NCBI GenBank assembly: GCA_045580325.1
Contig: JAZNNR010000031.1
Span: 20,832 to 84,831 of the forward strand
DNA from: SIG672 sp045580325
GTDB lineage: Bacteria; Bacillota; Clostridia; Oscillospirales; CAG-272
Direction of reading: 5' to 3'
Length of the DNA stretch: 64,000 bases
Shown: piece after piece, positions 16,309 through 24,840 of the stretch
Position numbering within the stretch: the first letter of the stretch is position 1
Layout of the letters: every line of letters starts with the position of its first letter
Notes under the pieces: generated by a model
The model's database searches: none
What the model was told of the DNA's origin: nothing
The model's input: only the letters and a program-made list of their open reading frames with translations
Translations under genes and position numbers: made by a program

Positions 16309-17895
16309 ATGTCTGATTTCTTCAAAAATAATATGTCGAAAACAGAAGATCCAACACCCCGCAATGGCTATGGCCGATGGCAAAATCAAAACGGTACGGT
16401 TTTAGAGGGCGAATGGCTTGACGGTATGCCCTATGGAAAGACATACGTCACTTTTGCCAATGGCGCGCGTATGACCACACACTTCTATTTTGGCTTGATT
16501 CAAGGATATACTACTGTAAAAGATCCGAACGGATATTCCTTTGAAGGTGAAGTCCGCGACAGTAAGCAGCACGGAAAGGGAAGTGAGCGCTGGCCCGACG
16601 GTACTACGTATGAGGGAAGTTATTCTGACAATGCACGGGATGGCTTTGGAACTATGCGCTTTTCTGACGGCGGCGTATATACAGGATATTGGTCCAAAGA
16701 TCGCTTTAATGGAGAAGGAACTTTAACCCATGCTGACGGTAGCTGCTACAAAGGTGTGTTTAAGGACGGTCTACTAAACGGACGCGGAACGTTTTCTGAT
16801 AGCGACGGCAGATACTATGAAGGCGAGTTTCATAAAGGATATAAACGCGGACACGGTATTTTTAAATGGCCTGACGGCTCTCATTATGAGGGAAATTTTG
16901 AAAACGACGTGCGCTGCGGATACGGCGTTTACAAATTACCCGACGGCTCACGCTACGAGGGTCAGTGGAAAAATGACGTCGAGTGGGGCAAGGGACGACA
17001 CTACGCACACGATTTTTCTTCTTATGACGGCTGTTGGAAAAAGGGATATCCTCAAGGAAAAGGCGTTGTAACATGGCCAAACGGCGAATCCTACTCGGGA
17101 CAGTTCAGTAAAGGCTGGTTTACGGGTTTTGCCACCTATACAAATACAAGAGGGAAGAAATTCAGAGGCTATTGGATAAAAGGCAACTTGCTTTTTAACA
17201 AAAAAGCTCCCGCGCCCGGAAGTGAATTTCGTTTCACGGGTCAAGGTAAGCGTCAGTACGTAAATTACCGCTACGAAGGCGGTTTCCGCGACGGAATCTG
17301 GCATGGCTATGGAATCGCAGATTGGGACGACGGCACACACTACGAGGGCGAGTGGAAGGACGATATGAAGCACGGCCACGGCATCCTTACCAGAGCAAAC
17401 GGCGTTCGCTACGAGGGCGAGTGGCAATTCGACAAGCCTCACGGACACGGCAAATACACAGGTCCCAACTACGATTTTGAAGGTGAATTTGTGTGCGGAA
17501 AGCGCCAAGGCAACGGCATTACCCGCGTAAAAAACGGTGATGTTTATGAAGGTCCCTATGAAAACGGCAAAAAACACGGCAAGGGAGTCATTACCTTTGC
17601 TGACGGTACGAAGCTGATCTGTACCTTTGATAACGGCAAGGTCGTAGGTGAAGGCGAAAAATACTACGCTGACGGCGGTGTTTACAAAGGCGCTCTCGGT
17701 CAAAAAGGTCTTCCCCACGGCATAGGCGTGTGGGTGCTTCCCGACGGCAGCCGATATGAAGGAGAACACGATATGGGTTACAGGCACGGCAAAGGTGTGC
17801 TCATTCTCCCCGACGGTACACGCAAAGAGGGATGGTTTGAAAAAGACGTCTATATCGGTCCTCAAAAGGAAGAAAACTCTCCGAAAAACGATTAA
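16309..17895 (+). CDS. MORN-repeat protein
   Basis: A 528-residue protein made almost entirely of MORN repeats, about twenty units of 20-23 residues of the form YEGxWxxxxxHGxG, for example HYEGEWKDDMKHGHGIL. One stretch in the middle (around residues 295-320, KKAPAPGSEFRFTGQ) breaks the pattern and may be a hinge. There is no signal peptide or membrane anchor, so it is probably cytoplasmic. MORN stacks form an extended beta-hairpin ribbon used for protein or lipid contacts; no enzymatic domain is attached. Single gene with its own promoter and terminator. Function unknown. Confidence 0.9.
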   Translation: MSDFFKNNMSKTEDPTPRNGYGRWQNQNGTVLEGEWLDGMPYGKTYVTFANGARMTTHFYFGLIQGYTTVKDPNGYSFEGEVRDSKQHGKGSERWPDGTTYEGSYSDNARDGFGTMRFSDGGVYTGYWSKDRFNGEGTLTHADGSCYKGVFKDGLLNGRGTFSDSDGRYYEGEFHKGYKRGHGIFKWPDGSHYEGNFENDVRCGYGVYKLPDGSRYEGQWKNDVEWGKGRHYAHDFSSYDGCWKKGYPQGKGVVTWPNGESYSGQFSKGWFTGFATYTNTRGKKFRGYWIKGNLLFNKKAPAPGSEFRFTGQGKRQYVNYRYEGGFRDGIWHGYGIADWDDGTHYEGEWKDDMKHGHGILTRANGVRYEGEWQFDKPHGHGKYTGPNYDFEGEFVCGKRQGNGITRVKNGDVYEGPYENGKKHGKGVITFADGTKLICTFDNGKVVGEGEKYYADGGVYKGALGQKGLPHGIGVWVLPDGSRYEGEHDMGYRHGKGVLILPDGTRKEGWFEKDVYIGPQKEENSPKND

Positions 17896-17912
17896 ATATT
17901 TTAGTTTATGTA

Positions 17913-17946
17913 TAAAAAACCGATGCAAGAGCATCGGTTTTTATTA
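17913..17946 (+). terminator. Bidirectional terminator between convergent genes
   Basis: AAAACCGATGCAAGAGCATC continuing to GGTTTTTATT: a stem with an A run before and a T run after, serving the MORN gene and possibly the DUF4838 gene. Confidence 0.75.
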
Positions 17947-18012
17947 TTATTCCTGCATAACAGGCAGTCAAAGTAATAATACGGTCTGTTTTAATAATCT
18001 CCGAGCGGACGA

Positions 18013-19779
18013 TCAGAAAAGCTCCTCTTCTTCTCCCGTCCAATGCTCGAAATATTCGACACCGCGCCACTTGCCCTCAACGAATGCTCTGTGCGAGGTT
18101 TCGATGTTTGCCCACTCATCAAGGCGCGAGAGATTGTATGCGCGCCAATCGGAGAAAAATTGATTTATCGCTTCTGGGTCGTACTCTCCGCGAAGCATAG
18201 ACGCGCGCTTTAGACGCACGTAGCGAATGGACAGACGGTTCTTTTCCACACGCCACAAGCGAAGAGGATCACCCTTCACGGCCTGCGCCGCGCGATCAAA
18301 CAGCTCATCGTACCTATCAAGCAATTCTTCGCGGAGAAATGCGTGCGTTGGATGGTCATTGAAGCCAATGTGGATATTTTCCTTTTCGACGGTATCGCAG
18401 AGAAGGTCAAGATATTCGGTCAGCGCAGGCGCGGCAGCTCCGTAGAAGTATTCCATAAATTCACGCTTATGTCGCTCAATATCGCAAAAGGGATCCCACA
18501 GCAGCTTCGAAATCAGATACAGGCGCAGCTCATTGAAATCAACCCCGCCGCGTGAAGCTCCGTTCGCCTGCTCGAAGATACCGCGGACGTTATTAGCCAC
18601 CATCGCCTGAATGTTCGGCTGAAGAACGCGCCAATTGGGGTGCGGTGTCGGATAATGTGCAAAGCAAGTAGTATAGTCCCAGATATACATACGGTCGCAG
18701 ATCTTGCCCCACTCGCGAAGGTCGGTGATAAAGCTCGATCTTGAGCCGTCGGGGCGGACAACGCTGCGAGTTTCGTCGTCGCAGGTTTCAAATGGGTGCG
18801 CGAAGCACGCCTCGATCGAGCAAAGACGAACGCATACGTTCTTTCGGTTTCTGACACTTCGGGGAGCGGGACGGGTATAATGGTAGGCGAGTGTATCGAA
18901 GATCACGTTCGGAAATTCGTTTTCAAGCTCCTGCGCGATACGGTTGACAAATCGCAGAAGCGTGCCTGCGGGAGAGCCTTCCTCGCGGTCAACTGCAAGA
19001 CATTTTTCGCATTGACAGCCAAAACGCCAGTCATTTTGGGAAACAGAGATGATGCGAGCCTCGGGCTTTTCTCTCAGCGCCTTTCTGACAGCGGCAACAC
19101 AGATCTCGTATACCTCGGGATTGGTCAGACAAAGCTGCGTTCTGCCGCCGCTACGCACCACGCGCTTCCCGTCGATAAAAGAATAATACTCGGGATGGGT
19201 TTCGCCGTAAACAGCGGTGGGCACCATTCTTTCAAAGGTATGAACAAACCACGCGTACGGCATATATCCGCCCATACGTGCGGGAATACGGTGGTGGCCG
19301 CCGTTCAGACGGCAACGAACTGCAAAGCGAGGATTCTGTACGGCATCGGCATAGCTATGCTCACGGTATTCGATACGCGGTACCTGTCTGATACTATATT
19401 CACCGACCGCAAGATCGGTAATTGTCGGAATTTTCTCGCAGTTATGCGTAAAGAAACGGCAACCGAGCGTTTCGAGAAATTCATAAACGCCGTATATCAC
19501 ACCGCGATTTCCGCCCGCGATGCACAGACGCTCACCGTCGGTAACGATACGAAAGCCGTCCTCACCAAGATCGGCTGTATCAATGCCGCTGATATCGCCG
19601 ATATATATACCGGCCGTGTTCGCTTTTGCCTCTTCGATCTGAAAGGACGCGCAGGTCATGCGGTCAAGGTAATAGCGAAGCTCTTTTGCCGCGTAAAGCG
19701 CCGTACTGTTACGGTCGGATAGTTGCTCGGGCGACAAATAAATGGAAAAAAGAGCGGTTCTGTTTTGTGCAAGGATCAT
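18013..19779 (-). CDS. DUF4838 domain-containing protein
   Basis: A 588-residue protein. The N-terminal 120 residues (TALYAAKELRYYLDRMT to GVIYGVYEFLETLGCRFF) resemble the carbohydrate-enzyme accessory domain found before alpha-glucuronidase and hexosaminidase barrels. The middle, with CQCEKC and a barrel-like PNVIFDTLAYHYTR, is the DUF4838 core. Family members occur in polysaccharide-use loci and are thought to be glycosidase-like; no activity is proven for this one. The start chosen has AAAGGAG seven bases upstream; a frame 12 codons longer lacks a comparable site. No signal peptide. Confidence 0.85.
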   Translation of the reverse strand: MILAQNRTALFSIYLSPEQLSDRNSTALYAAKELRYYLDRMTCASFQIEEAKANTAGIYIGDISGIDTADLGEDGFRIVTDGERLCIAGGNRGVIYGVYEFLETLGCRFFTHNCEKIPTITDLAVGEYSIRQVPRIEYREHSYADAVQNPRFAVRCRLNGGHHRIPARMGGYMPYAWFVHTFERMVPTAVYGETHPEYYSFIDGKRVVRSGGRTQLCLTNPEVYEICVAAVRKALREKPEARIISVSQNDWRFGCQCEKCLAVDREEGSPAGTLLRFVNRIAQELENEFPNVIFDTLAYHYTRPAPRSVRNRKNVCVRLCSIEACFAHPFETCDDETRSVVRPDGSRSSFITDLREWGKICDRMYIWDYTTCFAHYPTPHPNWRVLQPNIQAMVANNVRGIFEQANGASRGGVDFNELRLYLISKLLWDPFCDIERHKREFMEYFYGAAAPALTEYLDLLCDTVEKENIHIGFNDHPTHAFLREELLDRYDELFDRAAQAVKGDPLRLWRVEKNRLSIRYVRLKRASMLRGEYDPEAINQFFSDWRAYNLSRLDEWANIETSHRAFVEGKWRGVEYFEHWTGEEEELF

Positions 19780-19874
19780 ATGAGAACTCCTTTCATCTTT
19801 CAAGCTATAGTTCATACACCAAGATCAAAATAGGAATGCTTATTGCCGTAATTTTGATCTCTTTTGTTTTTATA

Positions 19875-19903
19875 ATTGTAGCACGCTTTTATCTTTTTGT
19901 CAA
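19875..19903 (-). promoter_or_regulatory. Promoter of the DUF4838 gene
   Basis: TTGACA (19903-19898), 17 bp, TACAAT (19880-19875) on the minus strand. Confidence 0.75.
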
Positions 19904-19970
19904 TTACGTTATCCGTGCGAGAGAAAAACAGCAGACTCAGGCGATGAATGTCCAAGCTCTACCTACAAAT

Positions 19971-20004
19971 AAAACCGATGCTCTCGCATCGGTTTTGTTT
20001 TTTT
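19971..20004 (-). terminator. Terminator downstream of metA
   Basis: ACCGATGCGAGAGCATCGGT on the minus strand followed by TTTATTTG; it sits beyond the repeat at 20.01-20.20 kb. Confidence 0.6.
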
Positions 20005-20010
20005 AAAAGG

Positions 20011-20203
20011 CAGTTTCGCGCATTGACGAGCGCGCGACTTAAGGGACTCCGTCCCTTAAGGAACCCTGCGAGCTTTTGGAAAAGCTCGACCAAAACTTTT
20101 CTAAAATAAATTCTTCCCTTTTTCAGAAAAGTTTTTGGGTTTCTTAAACCCTTTTTTCAAAAAGGGTTTAAGCGGGTTCTTAGGGCAGCGCCCTAAGCAG
20201 CGT
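20011..20203. repeat. Composite hairpin element, right copy (T2)
   Basis: An inverted relative of the element at 4.05-4.21 kb. It contains the paired TTAAGGGAC/GTCCCTTAA, GCGAGCTTTT/AAAAGCTCG, CAGAAAAGTTTTTGGG, the hairpin CTTAAACCC around TTTTTTCAAAAA (20143-20172) and the closing TTAGGGC/GCCCTAA hairpin. Stem sequences differ from the left copy but still pair. Confidence 0.75.
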
Positions 20204-20209
20204 CCTTGG

Positions 20210-21127
20210 TTATTTTATCTTGTTAATATCATACGGTGTGGTCTGATATACGAAGTAGTTAAGCCAGTTGGTATAAAGAAGATTTGCGTGGCTTCTCCAA
20301 GTGGAGCGCGGCTTTTTCGTCGGGTCGTCATTCGGGTAATAGTTATACGGAATAGCCGTGCCAAGTCCCGCCTCGCAGTCGCGTCTGTACTCCTTGTCGA
20401 GAGTGTCGGTGTCATATTCCGAATGTCCGGTTACGAACACCTGTCTGCCCTTTTTGGTCGCCACAACGTAAACTCCTGCCTGCTCGGAGGACGCGAGTAT
20501 CTTGAGTGCGCTTTCCTTTTCTATATCCGCGCGGTCAACAGTTGTGTATCTTGAGTGCGGAGCATAGAAAATGTCGTCAAAACCGCGCATAAGTATCGAC
20601 TTTTTGCGGTCAACAGTGTGGGGGAATACTCCGAAAAGCTTTTTGTCAAGCGGCTTTTTCTTTATTCCGTAATGATAGTAAAGCGCCGCCTGCGCGCCCC
20701 AGCAGATGTGGAAGGTGCTCGTTACGTTTGTCTTGCTCCACTCCATAATTTCGCAGAGCTCGTCCCAATACTCGACCTCTTCAAATTCGAGCTGTTCAAC
20801 GGGCGCTCCCGTGATTATCATACCGTCGTATTTTTCGTGTTTCACCTTGTCAAAGGTCTTGTAAAAGGCGATAAGATGCTCGGACGAGGTGTTTTTCGAC
20901 ACGTGAGTTTTTGTGTGTATGAACTCAAGCTCGACCTGAAGGGGAGTGTTGCCGAGAATTCGCGCGAGCTGTGTTTCGGTAACTATCTTTGTCGGCATAA
21001 GATTCAAAACGAGTATCTTAAGCGGACGTATGTCCTGCGTTATCGCTCTCGTTTCGGTTATAGCAAATATATTTTCACTGAGCAGCGTGGCAGTTGCCGG
21101 CAGCTCGTTTGGAATTTTTATGGGCAT
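20210..21127 (-). CDS. metA: Homoserine O-acetyltransferase (MetA fold)
   Basis: Activates homoserine for methionine synthesis in the cytoplasm. The 305-residue protein aligns with E. coli MetA along its length: catalytic Cys142 is in FHICWGAQAAL, and Glu111 is in GAPVEQLEF. Established for this family: Glu at position 111 gives acetyl-CoA preference, whereas Gly (E. coli) gives succinyl-CoA. The enzyme is therefore predicted to make O-acetylhomoserine, which matches the neighbouring metY. The two genes read the same way with 64 bp between them. No SAM riboswitch is seen upstream. Confidence 0.95.
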   Translation of the reverse strand: MPIKIPNELPATATLLSENIFAITETRAITQDIRPLKILVLNLMPTKIVTETQLARILGNTPLQVELEFIHTKTHVSKNTSSEHLIAFYKTFDKVKHEKYDGMIITGAPVEQLEFEEVEYWDELCEIMEWSKTNVTSTFHICWGAQAALYYHYGIKKKPLDKKLFGVFPHTVDRKKSILMRGFDDIFYAPHSRYTTVDRADIEKESALKILASSEQAGVYVVATKKGRQVFVTGHSEYDTDTLDKEYRRDCEAGLGTAIPYNYYPNDDPTKKPRSTWRSHANLLYTNWLNYFVYQTTPYDINKIK

Positions 21128-21191
21128 TTTACTATGTCCTTTCTTTTTCTTTTGGGAAATCGCAGCACTACGGTACTACATATCGACCACA

Positions 21192-22481
21192 TCAGATCTG
21201 TGCAAGAGCCTGCTCAATATCGTCGATAATATCGTCGGCGTTTTCAATTCCGACAGAGAAGCGCACAAGCTCGGGGCCTATTCCTGCAGCTACGAGCTGC
21301 TCGTCGGTGAGCTGACGGTGAGTCGTGCTTGCGGGGTGGAGTACCGAAGTACGAGCGTCCGCAACGTGAACGACGATAGCGGCGAGTTTAAGCGAATTCA
21401 TAAACTTCATAGCCGCGTCGCGTCCGCCCTTGATACCGAAGGAAATAACGCCCGAAGCTCCGATGGGAAGATATTTTTCCGCAAGAGCATACTGCGAGTC
21501 GCCCTCGAGCTTCGGATAGCTTACCCAGACTATCTTGTCGTGTCCCGACAGATATTTTGCGACCTTAAGTGCATTTTCAGAATGGCGCTCCATTCTGAGC
21601 GCGAGAGATTCAAGTCCGAGGTTGATTATAAATGCAGACATCGGAGAGGGTGTCGTGCCGAGGTCGCGCATAAGCTGACAGCACGCCTTGTTTATGTATG
21701 CCGCTCTTCCGAAGGATTTTGTATATATTACGCCGTGATAGGACGCGTCGGGCTGTGTAAGCTCGGGGAATTTGCCCGAAGCCTCCCAGTCGAAGTTGCC
21801 GCTATCAACGATAACTCCGCCGACAGTCGATGCGTGGCCGTCCATATACTTCGTGGTCGAATGAATAACGATGTCCGCGCCGAATTCTATCGGACGGCAG
21901 AGTACGGGGGTTGCAAAGGTGTTGTCCACAACAAGAGGAATGTTGTGGCGGTGTGCAAGGGCTGCGTATCTTTCGATATCAAGCACTGTAAGTGCGGGAT
22001 TTGCGATAGTTTCGCCGAAAATAAGACGTGTGTTCTCGTCTATGCGTGCTTCAATCTCCTCATCTGTCATATCGGGAGTAACGAATCTCGTTTCGATTCC
22101 CATACGCTTCATAGTTACGGCAAAAAGGTTGGTCGTTCCGCCGTATATGGACGAAAGAGATACGATATTCTGTCCCGCAGATGCGATATTGAATACCGAA
22201 ATAAGACTCGCCGCCTGTCCCGAGGATGTGAGCATAGCTCCCACGCCGCCCTCGAGAGATGCGATCTTCGATGCAACTGCCGAAAGGGTAGGGTTGGATA
22301 TTCTCGAATACATATCGCCGGGTGCTTTGAGGTCAAAAAGGTCGCCGAGATGTTCTGCGGAATCGTACTTATAGGTCGTGCTCTGATATATCGGAAGAAC
22401 TCTCGGGTCGCCGTTTTCCGGCTTGTAGCCTTCCTGAATACATTTTGTTTCTATCTTATAATTTTTTGCATTGTCGCTCAT
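21192..22481 (-). CDS. metY: O-acetylhomoserine sulfhydrylase (PLP-dependent)
   Basis: Converts O-acetylhomoserine and sulfide to homocysteine. The 429-residue protein is a Cys/Met-metabolism PLP enzyme. SSGQAASL and YGGTTNLF bind the cofactor phosphate region, VVDNTFATP holds the PLP-pairing aspartate, and HSTTKYMDGH carries the Schiff-base lysine. Length (about 430) and the sequence TLDIERYAALAHRH fit MetY rather than the shorter MetB/MetC group. It comes before metA in the same direction, giving a direct sulfhydrylation route. A small gap of 15 bp separates it from the surface-protein gene upstream, so all three may be co-transcribed. Confidence 0.94.
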   Translation of the reverse strand: MSDNAKNYKIETKCIQEGYKPENGDPRVLPIYQSTTYKYDSAEHLGDLFDLKAPGDMYSRISNPTLSAVASKIASLEGGVGAMLTSSGQAASLISVFNIASAGQNIVSLSSIYGGTTNLFAVTMKRMGIETRFVTPDMTDEEIEARIDENTRLIFGETIANPALTVLDIERYAALAHRHNIPLVVDNTFATPVLCRPIEFGADIVIHSTTKYMDGHASTVGGVIVDSGNFDWEASGKFPELTQPDASYHGVIYTKSFGRAAYINKACCQLMRDLGTTPSPMSAFIINLGLESLALRMERHSENALKVAKYLSGHDKIVWVSYPKLEGDSQYALAEKYLPIGASGVISFGIKGGRDAAMKFMNSLKLAAIVVHVADARTSVLHPASTTHRQLTDEQLVAAGIGPELVRFSVGIENADDIIDDIEQALAQI

Positions 22482-22496
22482 TTTTACTTCCTCACT

Positions 22497-23993
22497 TTAT
22501 CTTTTCTTATTCTTTCTGCTCATTATAATGAGAATAATTATACCCGTAAGCGATATAGCGCCGCAAATACACGCCGATATTATTATAACTACTATCGCTT
22601 TGCTTGGCTTTTTGGGCTTTTCAGAGCCCACGTTATCGGTATTTCCACCGGGATTTTCCTCTGAACCGCTCGGATCATCGGGATCTATTACGGGAGAATC
22701 CGCGTCGAAAACAAACTCGGGAAGCTTTCCGTTATATTTTGGAAGTCTTACTACCGTTATGGTATAGGTTTCGCTGTTTCCGTTTTCAGCCGTACAAATT
22801 ATCTTTATCTCAGCTGTGTCCTCGAAAACGTTATGTTTGCCGACGCCGATAACCGAAGCTGCCTTTTCGCTCTTTGCGGTAGCTTCAAAAATCACCGAAG
22901 TTACCGAATTTTCTATATAAAGTATGTAATTTTTCTGTGTTGAGAGAAATACCGGAGAAAGAACGCCTGTCGAAGGCACAAGTGTCCTGAGTGTCGCGTC
23001 TTTATCGGGGGTGTAGTTGGGGTCCTGCTTTCTTGTTACCCTGAAAATTATCGTTCTGCTGTCTCCGTTTTCGGCTGTAACGGTCATTTTAACTATGTTC
23101 TCGCCGACACTAAGCTCTGCACCCTCGAGAGTATAGGTCGTAAACTCGCTTGTCGGAGTGCAAATAATATCAAAGGTGCTTATCGAAAAATCAACCGTCG
23201 CGCTATACTCGAGCAGCTCGGGATCAAAGCTCTGATCGAGCTGTACGCCCGCTACGCTGATAGAAGTAATCGAATTATCGGTCGAAAGGATCTCGGGCGT
23301 GTAGGTTGCTGTATACGAAAGGTCGGTGTCTGTTACCTTCTGTGCGACCTCGGGAGTCCAGCCTGTAAAAATATACTTATACGTTTCGTCGTTTGGCTTT
23401 ATCGGATCCTCGGGAAGGATTATTGTATCTCCCGTGAAATATTTTTCGCTTGATATAACGGTCGTGCCGTCAGCATCGTAGAAGGTTACCGAATATTTCT
23501 TCTTTATCGTGATATTTGCTTCGCTGTCGGCAAATTCTATCGAGCTTCCGCCGTTGTAATTGTACGATTCCTCGTGAGCTATCGTTATTTTCGTAGTCGT
23601 TTCCTTTGAGGAAATTGCCGTGAAATTGAGCTTTACGAGATCTCCTGTCGCCTTAGAGCCGGGCGAGAGGTGATCAGACCAAAGCGAATTGCTCCAACGA
23701 AGAGTGTAGGGCGAAGCGATGTCGGGTGAAGGGTTCGTAAAGCCTTCGAGGAGTCCGAGATCCTCGACCGAATCGAGTCTTAAGCACTTTTCATCGTATT
23801 TTACCTTGAATTTGAGAGAGATTATTCCCGGATTATCCTGAAGGGAAACAATTACCGAAAAGCTCGTTCCCGCCTCTACGCTCTGATCTGTGATTTCGTA
23901 GCGCGGAGACCCCTCTGCCGAAACGATAAGAGTTCCAAGCAAGGTAAGTGATAATATTAAAATCAGTATAAATGCACCGAAATATTTTTTCAT
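22497..23993 (-). CDS. Cohesin-like surface protein with beta-repeat and cadherin-like domains, C-terminal anchor
   Basis: A 498-residue exported protein. Signal peptide at residues 1-26. A cohesin-like beta-sandwich (about 30-160; VEAGTSFSVIVSLQDNPGI, LKFKVKYDEKCL). A bacterial beta-repeat ending in FTGWTPE (about 165-235). Two cadherin-like sandwich domains (NSITSISVAGVQL, then LRTLVPSTGVLSP). An acidic Pro/Gly linker, and a C-terminal membrane helix followed by RKNKKR. Such domains mediate protein or carbohydrate contacts outside the cell; no enzyme domain is present. No dockerin partner is evident in the window. Promoter with perfect spacing upstream. Confidence 0.85.
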   Translation of the reverse strand: MKKYFGAFILILILSLTLLGTLIVSAEGSPRYEITDQSVEAGTSFSVIVSLQDNPGIISLKFKVKYDEKCLRLDSVEDLGLLEGFTNPSPDIASPYTLRWSNSLWSDHLSPGSKATGDLVKLNFTAISSKETTTKITIAHEESYNYNGGSSIEFADSEANITIKKKYSVTFYDADGTTVISSEKYFTGDTIILPEDPIKPNDETYKYIFTGWTPEVAQKVTDTDLSYTATYTPEILSTDNSITSISVAGVQLDQSFDPELLEYSATVDFSISTFDIICTPTSEFTTYTLEGAELSVGENIVKMTVTAENGDSRTIIFRVTRKQDPNYTPDKDATLRTLVPSTGVLSPVFLSTQKNYILYIENSVTSVIFEATAKSEKAASVIGVGKHNVFEDTAEIKIICTAENGNSETYTITVVRLPKYNGKLPEFVFDADSPVIDPDDPSGSEENPGGNTDNVGSEKPKKPSKAIVVIIISACICGAISLTGIIILIIMSRKNKKR

Positions 23994-24067
23994 ATTTTTT
24001 CTGTCCCTCTTTATTATATAAAAGATTTCGAGTAAGCGTACAGATACTTATACCTATACAATTTATA

Positions 24068-24096
24068 ATTTTATCATAACTTACGCATATTGTCAA
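24068..24096 (-). promoter_or_regulatory. Promoter of the surface-protein gene
   Basis: TTGACA (24096-24091), 17 bp, TAAAAT (24073-24068). It is divergent from the promoter at 24210-24238. Confidence 0.75.
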
Positions 24097-24209
24097 TTAT
24101 TAAGTTGTATATAAACGGTAAAATTTATCGACAATATATTCCTGTCCGAATATTTTGACTGTTTTTTACCTTATTATGAAAAAAATTTTGTTCTATTTGC
24201 ATTTTGGGG

Positions 24210-24238
24210 TTGATTTTTGCAGAATATGTGTGTATAAT
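24210..24238 (+). promoter_or_regulatory. Promoter of the small membrane protein gene
   Basis: TTGATT, 17 bp, TATAAT, with AGAAAGGGG before the ATG at 24271. Confidence 0.7.
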
Positions 24239-24270
24239 GTTTATATAATCTTCAGAAAGGGGTAACACCT

Positions 24271-24510
24271 ATGAAACTTACAGAAACATACGAAAATCTT
24301 CCCAAGATAGCTAAGATTCTTCTTCAGATCTTCCTCGGCGGAGTTATCGGCGGTATCTACCGTATCGTCCGTTACACAGAGACAAAGAACATCGTTACTC
24401 TCGTAGTTGGTATTGTTTGCCTCGTTACCGGTGTAGGTAACTTTGCTGCTTGGATCATCGACCTCGTAACAGAGATTACACAGAACAAGATTACCGTTCT
24501 TGCAGACTAA
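24271..24510 (+). CDS. Small two-helix membrane protein
   Basis: 79 residues with two hydrophobic helices (about 16-31, glycine-rich GGVIGGIYRIVRY, and 39-60) and short polar ends. It has a strong ribosome site, its own promoter and its own terminator, and housekeeping-like codon use, which argue that it is real and well expressed. No characterised family is recognised; it resembles small conserved clostridial membrane proteins of unknown role. Confidence 0.75.
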   Translation: MKLTETYENLPKIAKILLQIFLGGVIGGIYRIVRYTETKNIVTLVVGIVCLVTGVGNFAAWIIDLVTEITQNKITVLAD

Positions 24511-24525
24511 TTTTATTTAAAAAGA

Positions 24526-24566
24526 AAAATCAGAGGCTTGGTCCTCTGGTTTTTTCTTTTTTTCCT
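24526..24566 (+). terminator. Terminator of the small membrane protein gene
   Basis: AATCAGAGG / CCTCTGGTT stem and T-rich tail. Confidence 0.8.
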
Positions 24567-24598
24567 AAAACTTTTCTGAAATGGGAAAGTGGCACACC

Positions 24599-24780
24599 TT
24601 GTAGGGACCGGTGCGTCCAAACCGATGTTCCACATCACTCGACGGTCCGATTCCCCGACCTATAGTAAAAGTATAAGCATAAAAAGCCTTCTCCTGTGGG
24701 AGAAGGGGGACCACGAAGTGGTGGATGAGGAGTATTTTTAGTTTAATCCGCCAGCCTTCACCCTCTGGGGAAGGCCTCGT
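24599..24780. repeat. Decayed REP and GCCTTC-type palindromes, no gene
   Basis: GTAGGGACCGGT..GACGGTCC looks like a degraded RAYT-type REP. It is followed by GCCTTCTCC/GGAGAAGG, CCACGAAGTGG and GCCTTCACCCTC..GGGGAAGGC, members of the second palindrome family seen at 48.1 and 53.2 kb. No credible gene on either strand. Confidence 0.55.
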
Positions 24781-24802
24781 GTAAGCGTTTCTTCAGCACA
24801 AC

Positions 24803-24840
24803 AAAAAATCCCACAAACCTTTTGGTCTGTGGGAAATTTT
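24803..24840 (-). terminator. Terminator of the rnpA-yidD-yidC-jag transcript
   Basis: TCCCACAGACC / GGTTTGTGGGA stem followed by TTTTTTG on the minus strand, directly after jag. Confidence 0.8.

Noticed and set aside
20946..22664. Long open frame (572 codons) antisense to metY and metA
   Set aside because: It mirrors the codon structure of confirmed genes on the minus strand, and its sequence has no family features.
20190..24060. SAM riboswitch (S-box) expected for metA/metY
   Set aside because: I looked upstream of metY, metA and the first gene of the run and found no space or pattern for the multi-helix aptamer.
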